Assembly (NCBI GenBank): GCA_028825055.1
Contig: JAPKAW010000099.1
Coordinates: forward strand, 1 to 6,761
Source: Flavobacteriales bacterium
Lineage (GTDB): Bacteria > Bacteroidota > Bacteroidia > Flavobacteriales_D > Sanyastnellaceae
Reading direction: 5' to 3'
DNA length: 6,761 bases
The notes under the pieces: generated by a model
Seen by the model: only the letters and a program-made list of their open reading frames with translations
The model's database searches: none
What the model was told of the DNA's origin: nothing
In this document: piece after piece, positions 1 to 6,685 of the stretch
Layout of the letters: each line of letters starts with the position of its first letter
How positions within the stretch are numbered: position 1 is the stretch's first letter
Position numbers and translations under genes: made by a program

Positions 1-1436
1 CGTCAAAACCAAAACCCACTCCATTGCAACAGACGGCTCCGCCCAAAGTGTATTCGCTGAGTCAGGTGGCTTCTTCGATCCGACAAGCCCTTGAAAGAGC
101 TACCGCAAATCGCAGTTGGCTTATTCGAGCCGAAATCCTAAAGATATCCCCTGGATTGGGCCAAAAGACAGTCTATGTGGACCTCGTCGAAGAATCCAAT
201 GGCGATCAACGAGCAAAAATGCGAGGAGTCATTTGGCCGTCCAATGGCGCACGGATCCTCGAAACGCTAGGGGTCGATGCATCCACGATTCTGGCTCCGG
301 GCTCTGAGATGGTTTTCACGGCGCGTATCGAATTTCATGAACGATACGGGCTGTCCCTTTTCATCGAAAATGTCGACCTGCGTCACATGCTCGGTGAGAT
401 GGAGCGACGAAAGCAAGCCACAGTGGCTCGCCTGCAAGAGCTAGGCGCATTTGAGCTCAACAAGCGGCTTCCTATGCCCGTGGCTCCACAGCGGATTGCC
501 TTGGTCGGATCACCTGGGACGAGCGGCTTCCGTGATTTTATCTCAAAAACACTATTGCACCCGTCCAAACGTCGCATCCATGTGCAAGCATTCGCTTCTT
601 CCGTGCAAGGAACAGCCGCACCCAAAGGGCTCATGGACGCATTGCAAGAGGCGGAGGCCAGTGCCCCCGACCTGATTGTTCTTGTGCGAGGAGGCGGTTC
701 AAAACTGGATTTAGACTGCTTCAATGACTTTGAATTATGCCGACACATCAGCCTAATGGGCGTTCCCGTTTGGACAGGAATCGGCCATGAATCCGATCTG
801 GTCGTTGCTGATTTGGTGGCGCACTCCTATTGGAAAACACCGACCGATGTGGCCGACTCCATTATTCGTTTATTGGAAATTGCAACGAGCGAGGTTCATG
901 ATATTGCGTCACTGTTGCAACAGCGTGTTATCCACTGGTTGGAATCGCAGCAGAGGGAACTCGACAGCTTTGGGTCACAAACCCGATGGTCGAGTCAAGC
1001 CATCATCAGAAGCCAGATCAACTCCCTCCGGAAGTTGGAAATGCAATTGGGTTGGCATGCTGAGCGTTGGCTTCAATCAAAACACCGGGAAATAAACACC
1101 CTCTGCGAATTGGTTGATCGCCAGTCGATGCAAGTCTTGCTTCGACAAAGCACCGAATTGAATCAATGGCTGGTCGCTCCATTCAGAAGAGCAGAACAAC
1201 AATTGCAGCACCAGAAAGAGCAGCTCGCATCAATGGAAAGCTCATTGGCCGCGCTGCATCCTGAAAGAACTGTAAAAAGAGGCTTTGCAATGATGAGTCA
1301 AAATGGCCAAATTATTGCCGATCTCAGTGGGGTCATAGTCGACGAGGAGCTCGAAATCCACACCCGTTCTGGGATCGCAGTTGTGACTGTTAAGTCAATT
1401 CGACCGCTCGCTAAAAACGAAAAAACAAAAAATTAG
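1..1436 (+). CDS. xseA: Exodeoxyribonuclease VII large subunit (5' end probably beyond the window)
   Basis: Catalytic subunit of exonuclease VII, the XseA-XseB nuclease that degrades single-stranded DNA from both ends to acid-insoluble oligonucleotides; cytoplasmic DNA repair. Residues are numbered from a TTG at 24. Residues about 10-120 fit the N-terminal OB-fold, and 155-285 form the catalytic domain with the signatures GSPGTSGFRD, VRGGGSKLDLDCFNDFE, GIGHESD and KTPTDVAD. D171, R222, H255 and D258 have nearly the same spacing as the E. coli catalytic set D155, R205, H238 and D241. Residues about 285-410 are long, Gln/Glu-rich helical sequence as expected for the coiled-coil arm, and LHPERTVKRGFAMM (411-424) is the family C-terminal motif. 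The frame has no stop back to base 3 and no ATG precedes the TTG, so the true start is probably upstream. The stop at 1434-1436 lies 5 bp before xseB. Family assignment is secure; only the start is uncertain. Confidence 0.96.
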   Translation, partial: SKPKPTPLQQTAPPKVYSLSQVASSIRQALERATANRSWLIRAEILKISPGLGQKTVYVDLVEESNGDQRAKMRGVIWPSNGARILETLGVDASTILAPGSEMVFTARIEFHERYGLSLFIENVDLRHMLGEMERRKQATVARLQELGAFELNKRLPMPVAPQRIALVGSPGTSGFRDFISKTLLHPSKRRIHVQAFASSVQGTAAPKGLMDALQEAEASAPDLIVLVRGGGSKLDLDCFNDFELCRHISLMGVPVWTGIGHESDLVVADLVAHSYWKTPTDVADSIIRLLEIATSEVHDIASLLQQRVIHWLESQQRELDSFGSQTRWSSQAIIRSQINSLRKLEMQLGWHAERWLQSKHREINTLCELVDRQSMQVLLRQSTELNQWLVAPFRRAEQQLQHQKEQLASMESSLAALHPERTVKRGFAMMSQNGQIIADLSGVIVDEELEIHTRSGIAVVTVKSIRPLAKNEKTKN

Positions 1437-1441
1437 ACGTC

Positions 1442-1699
1442 ATGACACCTCCAAATTTCGACTCAACCGATATTCCTGAAAAGTTTGACGATGCACTTGC
1501 TGAATTGCGTCAGCTGATGCAAATACTCGAAGGGGAAGACATCTCAATCGATACACTAACGCAGTCGATTAGAAGAGCGTCCATTCTCCTGAAGCATTGC
1601 CAGAAGCAATTACAAGCGACGGAAGAAGAAGTTAAAACACTCATTCAAGAGTTGGGGATGACTTCCGGAGAAGAATCCACAGAAGGCACGCAGGATTAG
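1442..1699 (+). CDS. xseB: Exodeoxyribonuclease VII small subunit
   Basis: Small helical subunit of exonuclease VII. Several copies bind the coiled-coil arm of XseA and are needed for activity. The 85-residue length is typical. Residues 14-62 follow the family pattern: a KFDDALAELRQLMQILE helix, a short turn with GEDISID, then a second helix containing LTQSIRRASILLKHCQKQL, running into ATEEEVKTLI. The N-terminal dozen and the acidic C-terminal tail (SGEESTEGTQD) are not conserved features. The ATG lies 5 bp after the xseA stop, so the two are almost certainly co-transcribed and made together. No strong Shine-Dalgarno sequence is visible, which is normal for Bacteroidota. The gene ends 11 bp before the stop of a convergent minus-strand gene, with no convincing terminator between them. 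Confidence 0.95.
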   Translation: MTPPNFDSTDIPEKFDDALAELRQLMQILEGEDISIDTLTQSIRRASILLKHCQKQLQATEEEVKTLIQELGMTSGEESTEGTQD

Positions 1700-1710
1700 A
1701 ACCCGAAGGC

Positions 1711-2157
1711 TTACTGGTTCCCTTTGCTCAGTTGGTCCAACAATCCCTTCGCCCCACCTTCTGTAATTTCGTTTATGCTTGTTGGCATTTCACGCGTCGC
1801 GTCGCGCACTGCGATCAGCTGCTCTCTAAATTGACCAACCAAAGCTGTATAAGCCGCAAACTCATCACATGTAAGCTGTGCTTTGCTCCAAGCATTTAAT
1901 TCTTCCGGAGTTCTCTCCACCAACATGCAGGCTGAAGTTTTCTCAGACAAGGCTTTTGTCCAGTCCTGCACGGTCCAGTCAATAGATTGCTCTACAGACA
2001 TCAACTCCGTCAAAGAAGCGTTCATTTCAATCAAGCAACTGCAAGGGTCTTGGCTTAAGGTAGCCGAAGTCGCCCCCGTTGATTCCGTTCCAGCGCCACA
2101 TGAAATCAATAGCATGGAAGCGCTCAAAGCAGTCAAGAAAGTACGTGCGTTTTTCAT
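1711..2157 (-). CDS. Small cysteine-containing lipoprotein of unknown function
   Basis: Predicted 148-residue lipoprotein; I do not recognise the family. The N-terminus has a short basic stretch (MKNAR), a hydrophobic segment (about residues 7-18) and a lipobox, L17-I18-S19-C20, so signal peptidase II should cleave before Cys20. Gly21 gives no inner-membrane retention signal and no lysine/acidic surface-export motif follows, so a periplasm-facing outer-membrane location is the simplest inference. The mature part has four further cysteines (39, 41, 77, 97), enough for two disulfides, and is mostly amphipathic helical sequence, e.g. RTPEELNAWSKAQLTCDEF and QFREQLIAVRDATREM. The frame stays open upstream to about 2253, but the ATG at 2157 is chosen because it puts the signal peptide at the N-terminus and avoids overlapping the pirin gene. 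The gene is convergent with xseB and divergent from the pirin gene. It is probably real; its function is unknown. Confidence 0.8.
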   Translation of the reverse strand: MKNARTFLTALSASMLLISCGAGTESTGATSATLSQDPCSCLIEMNASLTELMSVEQSIDWTVQDWTKALSEKTSACMLVERTPEELNAWSKAQLTCDEFAAYTALVGQFREQLIAVRDATREMPTSINEITEGGAKGLLDQLSKGNQ

Positions 2158-2197
2158 TTTGAGTTGGATTTTCTCATTAATCATCTTTGCGAAGATA
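2158..2197. promoter_or_regulatory. Overlapping divergent promoter elements between lipoprotein and pirin genes
   Basis: On the plus strand TTTG (2158-2161) is followed after 20 bp by CATCTTTG (2182-2189). This is one base from the Bacteroidota -7 box TAnnTTTG and has suitable spacing to the -33 element. Transcription would start near 2195, about 50 bp before the pirin ATG. On the minus strand the abutting TATCTTCG (2197-2190) is also one base from the box and sits about 35 bp before the lipoprotein ATG, though no clear -33 element was found for it. The two boxes overlap in an imperfect palindrome at 2183-2196. This is a consensus match only. Confidence 0.4.
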
Positions 2198-2246
2198 GCA
2201 TTCGTAATCTTCTGAATTATTGAGCCTTTCAGCTTTCTTTGCAGCC

Positions 2247-3131
2247 ATGCCAACTTTCACCAGTTCACCATCCTCCAGAATACACCAGGTGATTCAAGCC
2301 CAGCGCTTGCCCATGGGCTCAATATATGTGGAACAACCTCTTCCATGCCCGCAATTTGAACGCATTGGCCCCTTCCTTTTACTGCACCACTGGCAAGACC
2401 TGCTTCCAGGCAACCAAACCCCGTACGAAGTGGGTGTTGGTCCCCATCCACACCGCGGATTCAGCCCGGTAACATGCATCTATGCCGGAGGGTTAAGGCA
2501 CCGCGATTCGCTCGGCAATGACCATGTTATTCACGCTGGTGGAACTCAATGGATTGACGCGGGAAACGGAATCGTTCATAGCGAAAGACCCGATGATACT
2601 CTCGCCGAAAAAGGTGGCATGCTTGAATTGATCCAATTCTGGATCAACACCCCCAGCAAAGTCAAAATGAATCCGGCCTCTTACCATCCACTGTCCGCTG
2701 CTGAGACCCCTTCTTGGAGTGAGTCGGGGTGGAACATTGGACTGGTTCAAGGCCGTTGGAATGAGTACGAGTCTCCAATTGTCTCGAGCCACCCGCTGCG
2801 CATTGCCAATCTCAAAGCTGACGCTGCAGGGTCATGCATGAACATTTCCATCCCCTTGGGCTGGACCGGCTTGCTATACGTTTTGGACGGAGCCATTCTT
2901 GCCGATGGCCAAAGAACAGAAGGCCGACACATGGCAACAATCGTTGCCGGAGACTCTGAAAACATTCATATTGAGAGCCTCGACGCTTGCCGCGTTTTGA
3001 TGCTGATCGGCGCCCCATTTGACGAGCCCGTCATATCTCACGGACCATTCGTGATGTCAACATATGAAGAAATTCAGAGGGCCATCTTGGATTATCACGA
3101 TGGGAAAATGGGAACGCTAACCGAACCATGA
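2247..3131 (+). CDS. Pirin family protein
   Basis: Cytoplasmic bicupin of the pirin family, 294 residues, a usual length. Family members bind Fe(II) or another metal in the N-terminal cupin; some are quercetin 2,3-dioxygenases and others act as redox-sensitive regulators. The N-terminal cupin holds PHPHRGF (66-72), HRDSLGN (85-91), the GGTQWIDAGNGIVHSE stretch (98-113) and then an LIQFWINTP strand. H67, H69, H111 and E113 fit the pirin 3-His/1-Glu metal set. The C-terminal cupin spans about 170-260, and the protein ends with the characteristic GPFVMSTYEEIQRAILDYHDGKMG (266-289). The start is the ATG at 2247; a TTG at 2220 would only add nine unconserved residues. The gene appears monocistronic, read from the divergent promoter region, and converges on the small gene ending at 3199. 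No neighbour suggests a substrate, so dioxygenase activity is possible but not shown. Confidence 0.93.
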   Translation: MPTFTSSPSSRIHQVIQAQRLPMGSIYVEQPLPCPQFERIGPFLLLHHWQDLLPGNQTPYEVGVGPHPHRGFSPVTCIYAGGLRHRDSLGNDHVIHAGGTQWIDAGNGIVHSERPDDTLAEKGGMLELIQFWINTPSKVKMNPASYHPLSAAETPSWSESGWNIGLVQGRWNEYESPIVSSHPLRIANLKADAAGSCMNISIPLGWTGLLYVLDGAILADGQRTEGRHMATIVAGDSENIHIESLDACRVLMLIGAPFDEPVISHGPFVMSTYEEIQRAILDYHDGKMGTLTEP

Positions 3132-3198
3132 AGGCACTAAGAGGAGAGCGCTCTACCAAACAAAACGCCCCTATTTCAGTCGTCCTCGCTCGAGCCAA

Positions 3199-3519
3199 TC
3201 ACGACTTTTTTGACCACCTTAACGGCGTCATCATCTGAAGTCCATGTGCTCGGTGATCCTTTGTCATCTCAACGTTATCGCCTTCACGCTTCAGGTGAAC
3301 TTCCCCACTAGGAATTGCAAACACCGTGTCGCCTTGAAATGCTCCACCTTCCATTTCTTTGATGATCACCGGCACATCATCTAAATGCATTCCATCAATG
3401 AGGACCTCCAGCATCGGTACCATAGGATAACCCACTTTAGGAGCCGTAACGTGACCGAGAGCAAACCCGATCATGGCAAATGCAGCAGCAATGAGTCTAT
3501 GAGACGTGTCAAATTTCAT
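3199..3519 (-). CDS. Small secreted or membrane-anchored protein, possible 3' frameshift
   Basis: Predicted 106-residue protein of no family I recognise. The N-terminus is a basic start followed by a hydrophobic segment (residues 9-22, LIAAAFAMIGFALG), which could be a signal peptide or single membrane anchor. The middle (37-87) reads like a small soluble beta-rich domain, with EVLIDGMHLDDVPVIIKEM and VFAIPSGEVHLKREGDNVEM. Residues 88-106 (starting DHRAHGLQMM) look unlike the rest, whereas the neighbouring frame from 3259 to a stop at 3176 gives a hydrophilic, acidic tail beginning GSPSTWTSDDDAVKVVKKVV. One missing base near the short T run at 3260-3262 would explain this and give a 114-residue product. 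The ATG at 3519 is preferred to upstream starts because it places the hydrophobic segment at the N-terminus and leaves a 94-bp divergent region before the haloperoxidase gene. Confidence 0.65.
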   Translation of the reverse strand: MKFDTSHRLIAAAFAMIGFALGHVTAPKVGYPMVPMLEVLIDGMHLDDVPVIIKEMEGGAFQGDTVFAIPSGEVHLKREGDNVEMTKDHRAHGLQMMTPLRWSKKS

Positions 3520-3546
3520 GGTGTTGATCTTGAGGGAATCAGGTAG

Positions 3547-3583
3547 TTTGTTTTTCTTATTGTCACTACCCAACCTATCTTTC
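3547..3583 (+). promoter_or_regulatory. Weak promoter candidate for the haloperoxidase-like gene
   Basis: The 94-bp divergent region contains TATCTTTC (3576-3583), one base from the Bacteroidota -7 consensus TAnnTTTG and 30 bp before the ATG at 3614. Upstream candidates for the -33 element are TTTG at 3547-3550 (25 bp away, rather far) and TTG at 3559-3561 (14 bp, rather near). Neither spacing is ideal, so this is tentative. No clear box was found for the minus-strand gene. Confidence 0.25.
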
Positions 3584-3613
3584 GGAAGTCTCTGAATCGC
3601 CAAAACAGACCTG

Positions 3614-5767
3614 ATGAATCGCCTATACACTCTGTCTCTAATCGCCTTTTGCATGTTAGGCACATCGAAAATGTGGTCGCAAGCCGAAGAAAACATTGCG
3701 CACATCTGGAATGAGGAGGTGCTTGAGGGGATTCGAAATGATTTCGCTCGCCCTACAGTTCATGCTCGGAACCTGTTGCACACGACCATTGCGATGTACG
3801 ATTGTTGGTCTGCCTACGACAACGGTCCTTCGGAACCTTTCTTTTTGGGGAAGACGTGGTCTGGCTTTGAAGTTCCTTTCGATGGAGTTGTCATTCCTGC
3901 TGTGCCGGAGGAAATCGCGGAGGCGCGTGCGGAGGCCATTAGTTATGGCGTTTATCGGATTATGGTACATCGATTTGGAGAAACTCCTGACGGTGCTATC
4001 ACCTTATTTAACATCAATTCGCGCATGGCTGAGCTGGGATACGATCCTTCGATCACATCAACGAACTACACAGATGATGGCCCGGCAGCTTTGGGAAATT
4101 ACATTGCTGAGCAGATCATCGCATTTGGCTTGCAAGACGGCTCCAATGAAGCTATGGATTATGCTTCCGCGTGTTATGAGCCCATCAACCCCAACATTCA
4201 ACCCGAATTCCCGGGCAACCCCAATGTCATTGATCCGAACCATTGGCAACCCATTGAATTGACAGTTTTCATTGACCAGAGTGGCAATGTAAGTACAAAC
4301 ATTCCTGAATTCGTCGGACCGGAATGGGGTGCTGTCACTCCCTTCGCTCTAGATTCAGCAGACCTGGAATCGCTCGAGCGGAATGGATGCACTTACGACG
4401 TTTGGAAAAATCCCGGAGTACCCGTTTATTTAGATTCCACTACCGTGGCTTCGGGACTGGATGACCCTTGGAAATGGAATTTCTCCATGGTCTCCGTTTG
4501 GTCTTCTCACTTAGACCCTACAGATGGCGTAATGTGGGATATTTCTCCGGGCGGCTTGGGATCCGATGGGTCCTTCGTGACGGAAGTTGAAGATTTTGCG
4601 GATTACTACGATTTCTACAACGGAGGAGGCGGTTTCACAGGACATGAATTGAATCCTGTCACCGGCGAACCTTACGCGCCGAATTTGGTTCCGCGCGGTG
4701 ATTACACGCGCTGTTTAGCGGAATTCTGGGCCGATGGACCGGACTCTGAGACCCCTCCAGGTCATTGGTTCACCTTGTTAAACGAAGTGATGATGAACCC
4801 GTTCTTTGAATACCGATGGAGAGGCCAAGGCCCCGAAATTGATTCTTTTGAATACACGGTAAAGGCCTACTTAGCCCTTGCGGGAGCCATGCACGATTCA
4901 GCGGTTGCCACTTGGAGTATCAAGGGATATCATGACTACACCCGGCCGGTATCCGCCATTCGCTACATGGCCGAAATGGGGCAATCCTCTGACACCACCC
5001 TTTCGAATTATCACCCATCGGGCTTGCCCCTTATTGATGGCTATATCGAAATGGTCGAAGAAGGTGATCCTGTTGCGGGATTCAACAACGAACACATCGG
5101 TGAAGTCAAAGTTTTTGCTTGGAGAGGACCAGATTACGTGGAAGTTCCGTTTATCGATGAAGCCGGTGTCGGATGGAGTTTGGGGAAAAATTGGTGGCCT
5201 TACCAAAGACCGTCCTTCGTCACGCCTCCTTTTGCAGGATACGTCAGTGGTCACTCCACCTTTTCTCGCGCTGCAGCAGAAGTTTTGACATTGGTCACAG
5301 GTTCTGAATATTTTCCAGGAGGAATGGGAACATGGCCTGTTACCATGAATCAATTTTTGGTTTTCGAAGATGGTCCTTCAGTGAGCTTTGAGTTGCAATG
5401 GGCGACCTATTACGACGCCGCAAATGAAAGTGCCTTGTCTCGCATGTGGGGCGGCATTCATCCGCCCATGGACGATGGTCGAGCTCGATTGATTGGCCAA
5501 GAAATTGGCATCCAGTCTTTCCATTGTGCAGAAGGCTTCGCGTTTCCTGAGCTTTCTATGGGATGCGGGGGAGAAGGCTTCTTGCCAGGCGGGCTATGCC
5601 CTGGTGATTTCAATGCGGACTCCTCCATCAATGTAAGTGACTTCTTATTATTCCTTGCTGCTTTCGGCAGCGATTGGACAGGCCCCTTCGATATGGATAA
5701 CAATGCGATCGTTGGCTCGGCAGACTTGCTAGAGTTCTTGACCCTATTCGGAGAAAATTGCCCTTGA
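3614..5767 (+). CDS. Secreted vanadium-dependent haloperoxidase-like (PAP2 superfamily) enzyme with dockerin-like tail
   Basis: 717-residue exported protein. Residues 1-24 form a signal peptide (hydrophobic SLIAFCMLG, probable cleavage near SQA-EE). The segment HIWNEEVLEGIRNDFARPTVHARNLLHTTIAMYDCW (30-65) is typical of the bacterial haloperoxidase-like group. All three PAP2/haloperoxidase motifs are present: W434-SI-K437-GYHDYT-R444-P, F540-AGYV-S545-G546-H547, and S609-R610-MWGGI-H616-PPM-D620. These match the vanadate-binding residues of Curvularia chloroperoxidase (K353, R360, S402, G403, H404, R490, H496) in order and local spacing, and W434 and F540 align with W350 and F397. Family members oxidise halides with hydrogen peroxide, or hydrolyse phosphate esters; which applies here is inference. 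Residues 662-717 hold two EF-hand-like loops (D665-x-N-x-D669...D676 and D693-x-D695-x-N697...D704), each followed by a LxxFLxxFG-like helix, resembling a dockerin pair. A DUF2490 gene follows after 44 bp. Confidence 0.9.
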   Translation: MNRLYTLSLIAFCMLGTSKMWSQAEENIAHIWNEEVLEGIRNDFARPTVHARNLLHTTIAMYDCWSAYDNGPSEPFFLGKTWSGFEVPFDGVVIPAVPEEIAEARAEAISYGVYRIMVHRFGETPDGAITLFNINSRMAELGYDPSITSTNYTDDGPAALGNYIAEQIIAFGLQDGSNEAMDYASACYEPINPNIQPEFPGNPNVIDPNHWQPIELTVFIDQSGNVSTNIPEFVGPEWGAVTPFALDSADLESLERNGCTYDVWKNPGVPVYLDSTTVASGLDDPWKWNFSMVSVWSSHLDPTDGVMWDISPGGLGSDGSFVTEVEDFADYYDFYNGGGGFTGHELNPVTGEPYAPNLVPRGDYTRCLAEFWADGPDSETPPGHWFTLLNEVMMNPFFEYRWRGQGPEIDSFEYTVKAYLALAGAMHDSAVATWSIKGYHDYTRPVSAIRYMAEMGQSSDTTLSNYHPSGLPLIDGYIEMVEEGDPVAGFNNEHIGEVKVFAWRGPDYVEVPFIDEAGVGWSLGKNWWPYQRPSFVTPPFAGYVSGHSTFSRAAAEVLTLVTGSEYFPGGMGTWPVTMNQFLVFEDGPSVSFELQWATYYDAANESALSRMWGGIHPPMDDGRARLIGQEIGIQSFHCAEGFAFPELSMGCGGEGFLPGGLCPGDFNADSSINVSDFLLFLAAFGSDWTGPFDMDNNAIVGSADLLEFLTLFGENCP

Positions 5768-5811
5768 CTCGAAAGCAATTCCGGTCATATTTTTATGGCA
5801 AACACCTTAGA

Positions 5812-6489
5812 ATGCGACTTCTCTTTATTACTCTTTCGATTTTCTGTTGTTCGGCTACCCAAGCACAAAACACATGGGGCAATTGGCTCATGTATTTTGG
5901 CAACCATCGATTGAATGCTGAATGGAGTATCCACTCAGAGGTGCAACACCGCAACTACACCGTCGCTCCCAACAACTTGGAACAGCTGTTGCTTCGGACA
6001 GGAGTCAATTACCATTTCGCATCGGGCAATTCGCTGACTGCAGGCTACGGTCACATCACCAACTACGCCTTGGAAAGCGCTCAAGATGGTCCTGAGATCA
6101 CAGAGCACAGAATTTGGCAGCAATTCTTGCGTGCACATCTACTTGGCCGCTTGAAATTGGAGCACCGTGCCCGCACTGAGCAGCGATTTGTCAATACCGA
6201 TTTTAAAACGCGATACCGCTACCGCCTCATGGGCTTCTGGCCACTTAAATCCGAAAATCTCGGTCCAGGAGTGTCCTACTTAGGACTCTACAACGAAATC
6301 TTCGTGAATGCGACGAATTCCCCTTGGGATCGAAATCGTCTCTTCGCTTGCGTGGGCTATCAAGCCTCCACCCACCTCAACTTCCAGGTCGGCGTCTTAC
6401 GCCAAGCAATTCATTCGGCCAATGGCTGGAATGGAGACTGGTACGCTCAGATTGGCGTATTCCTAAATACCCCGTGGCAAACGGACTAA
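5812..6489 (+). CDS. DUF2490 family probable outer-membrane protein
   Basis: 225-residue envelope protein. An N-terminal signal peptide is clear: MRLLFITLSIFCCSATQAQN, with cleavage likely after AQA or AQ. The mature part has the DUF2490 pattern: WGNWLMYFGNHRLNAEWSIH, EVQHRNY, a QLLLRTGVNYHF strand, GYGHITNY, then TEHRIWQQFL, LEHRARTEQRF and RYRYRLMGFWPL, ending in WYAQIGVFLNTPW. Alternating polar and aromatic residues in short strands, plus an aromatic near the C-terminus, suggest a small beta-barrel, as usually predicted for this family; the function is unknown. The ATG at 5812 is preferred to a TTG at 5758, because the longer form would bury the signal peptide behind 18 charged residues and overlap the preceding gene. 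The 44-bp gap without a terminator suggests co-transcription with the haloperoxidase-like gene. A hairpin at 6524-6554 ends the unit. Confidence 0.85.
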   Translation: MRLLFITLSIFCCSATQAQNTWGNWLMYFGNHRLNAEWSIHSEVQHRNYTVAPNNLEQLLLRTGVNYHFASGNSLTAGYGHITNYALESAQDGPEITEHRIWQQFLRAHLLGRLKLEHRARTEQRFVNTDFKTRYRYRLMGFWPLKSENLGPGVSYLGLYNEIFVNATNSPWDRNRLFACVGYQASTHLNFQVGVLRQAIHSANGWNGDWYAQIGVFLNTPWQTD

Positions 6490-6523
6490 AACCGTCTCTT
6501 AACCGCCCTTGATTTGAGCCAAT

Positions 6524-6554
6524 AAAAAAAGGCCAGCGAAATGCTCACCTTTTT
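6524..6554. terminator. Bidirectional intrinsic terminator
   Basis: A 7-bp stem, GGCCAGC (6531-6537) with GCTCACC (6543-6549), closes a 5-nt loop GAAAT; it has one G-U type pair and one mismatch. An A7 run precedes it and a T5 run follows, so each strand shows a stem followed by a U tract. It lies 34 bp after the DUF2490 stop on the plus strand and just past the 3' end of the tRNA-like sequence on the minus strand, so it can serve both. Confidence 0.7.
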
Positions 6555-6559
6555 CTCCA

Positions 6560-6621
<62 letters not shown>

Positions 6622-6659
6622 AAGTCCCTTTGGGTCTGTGATTTACCGTTGTTCCGTTC

Positions 6660-6685
6660 AAAACTGACAGTAAAAACTGACAGTA
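6660..6685. repeat. Tandem 13-bp direct repeat containing a palindrome
   Basis: AAAACTGACAGTA occurs twice without a gap at 6660-6672 and 6673-6685, with no mismatch. Each copy contains ACTG-A-CAGT, a perfect inverted repeat about a single central A. The second copy runs into the ATG at 6685. Such an array next to a start codon could be an operator or a recombinase/excisionase arm site; neither is shown. Confidence 0.7.

Noticed and set aside
1699..1720. Hairpin GAACC...GGTTC between xseB and the convergent gene
   Set aside because: The stem is only 5 bp with a 12-nt loop and no U tract on either strand, so it is not a convincing terminator.
2220..2246. TTG start extending pirin by nine codons
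   Set aside because: The added residues match nothing typical of the family, and the ATG at 2247 gives the usual length.
2493..2792. Minus-strand ORF of 99 codons inside the pirin gene
   Set aside because: It is antisense to a strongly conserved pirin coding frame and has no independent motif.
3146..3155. Palindrome AGAGCGCTCT after the pirin gene
   Set aside because: A 10-bp perfect palindrome without loop or U tract is too short to call a terminator or operator.
3696..4262. Plus-strand ORF of 188 codons overlapping the haloperoxidase-like gene
   Set aside because: It is a +1 shadow with Arg/Leu/Ser-rich, low-quality translation; the other frame carries the signal peptide and family motifs.
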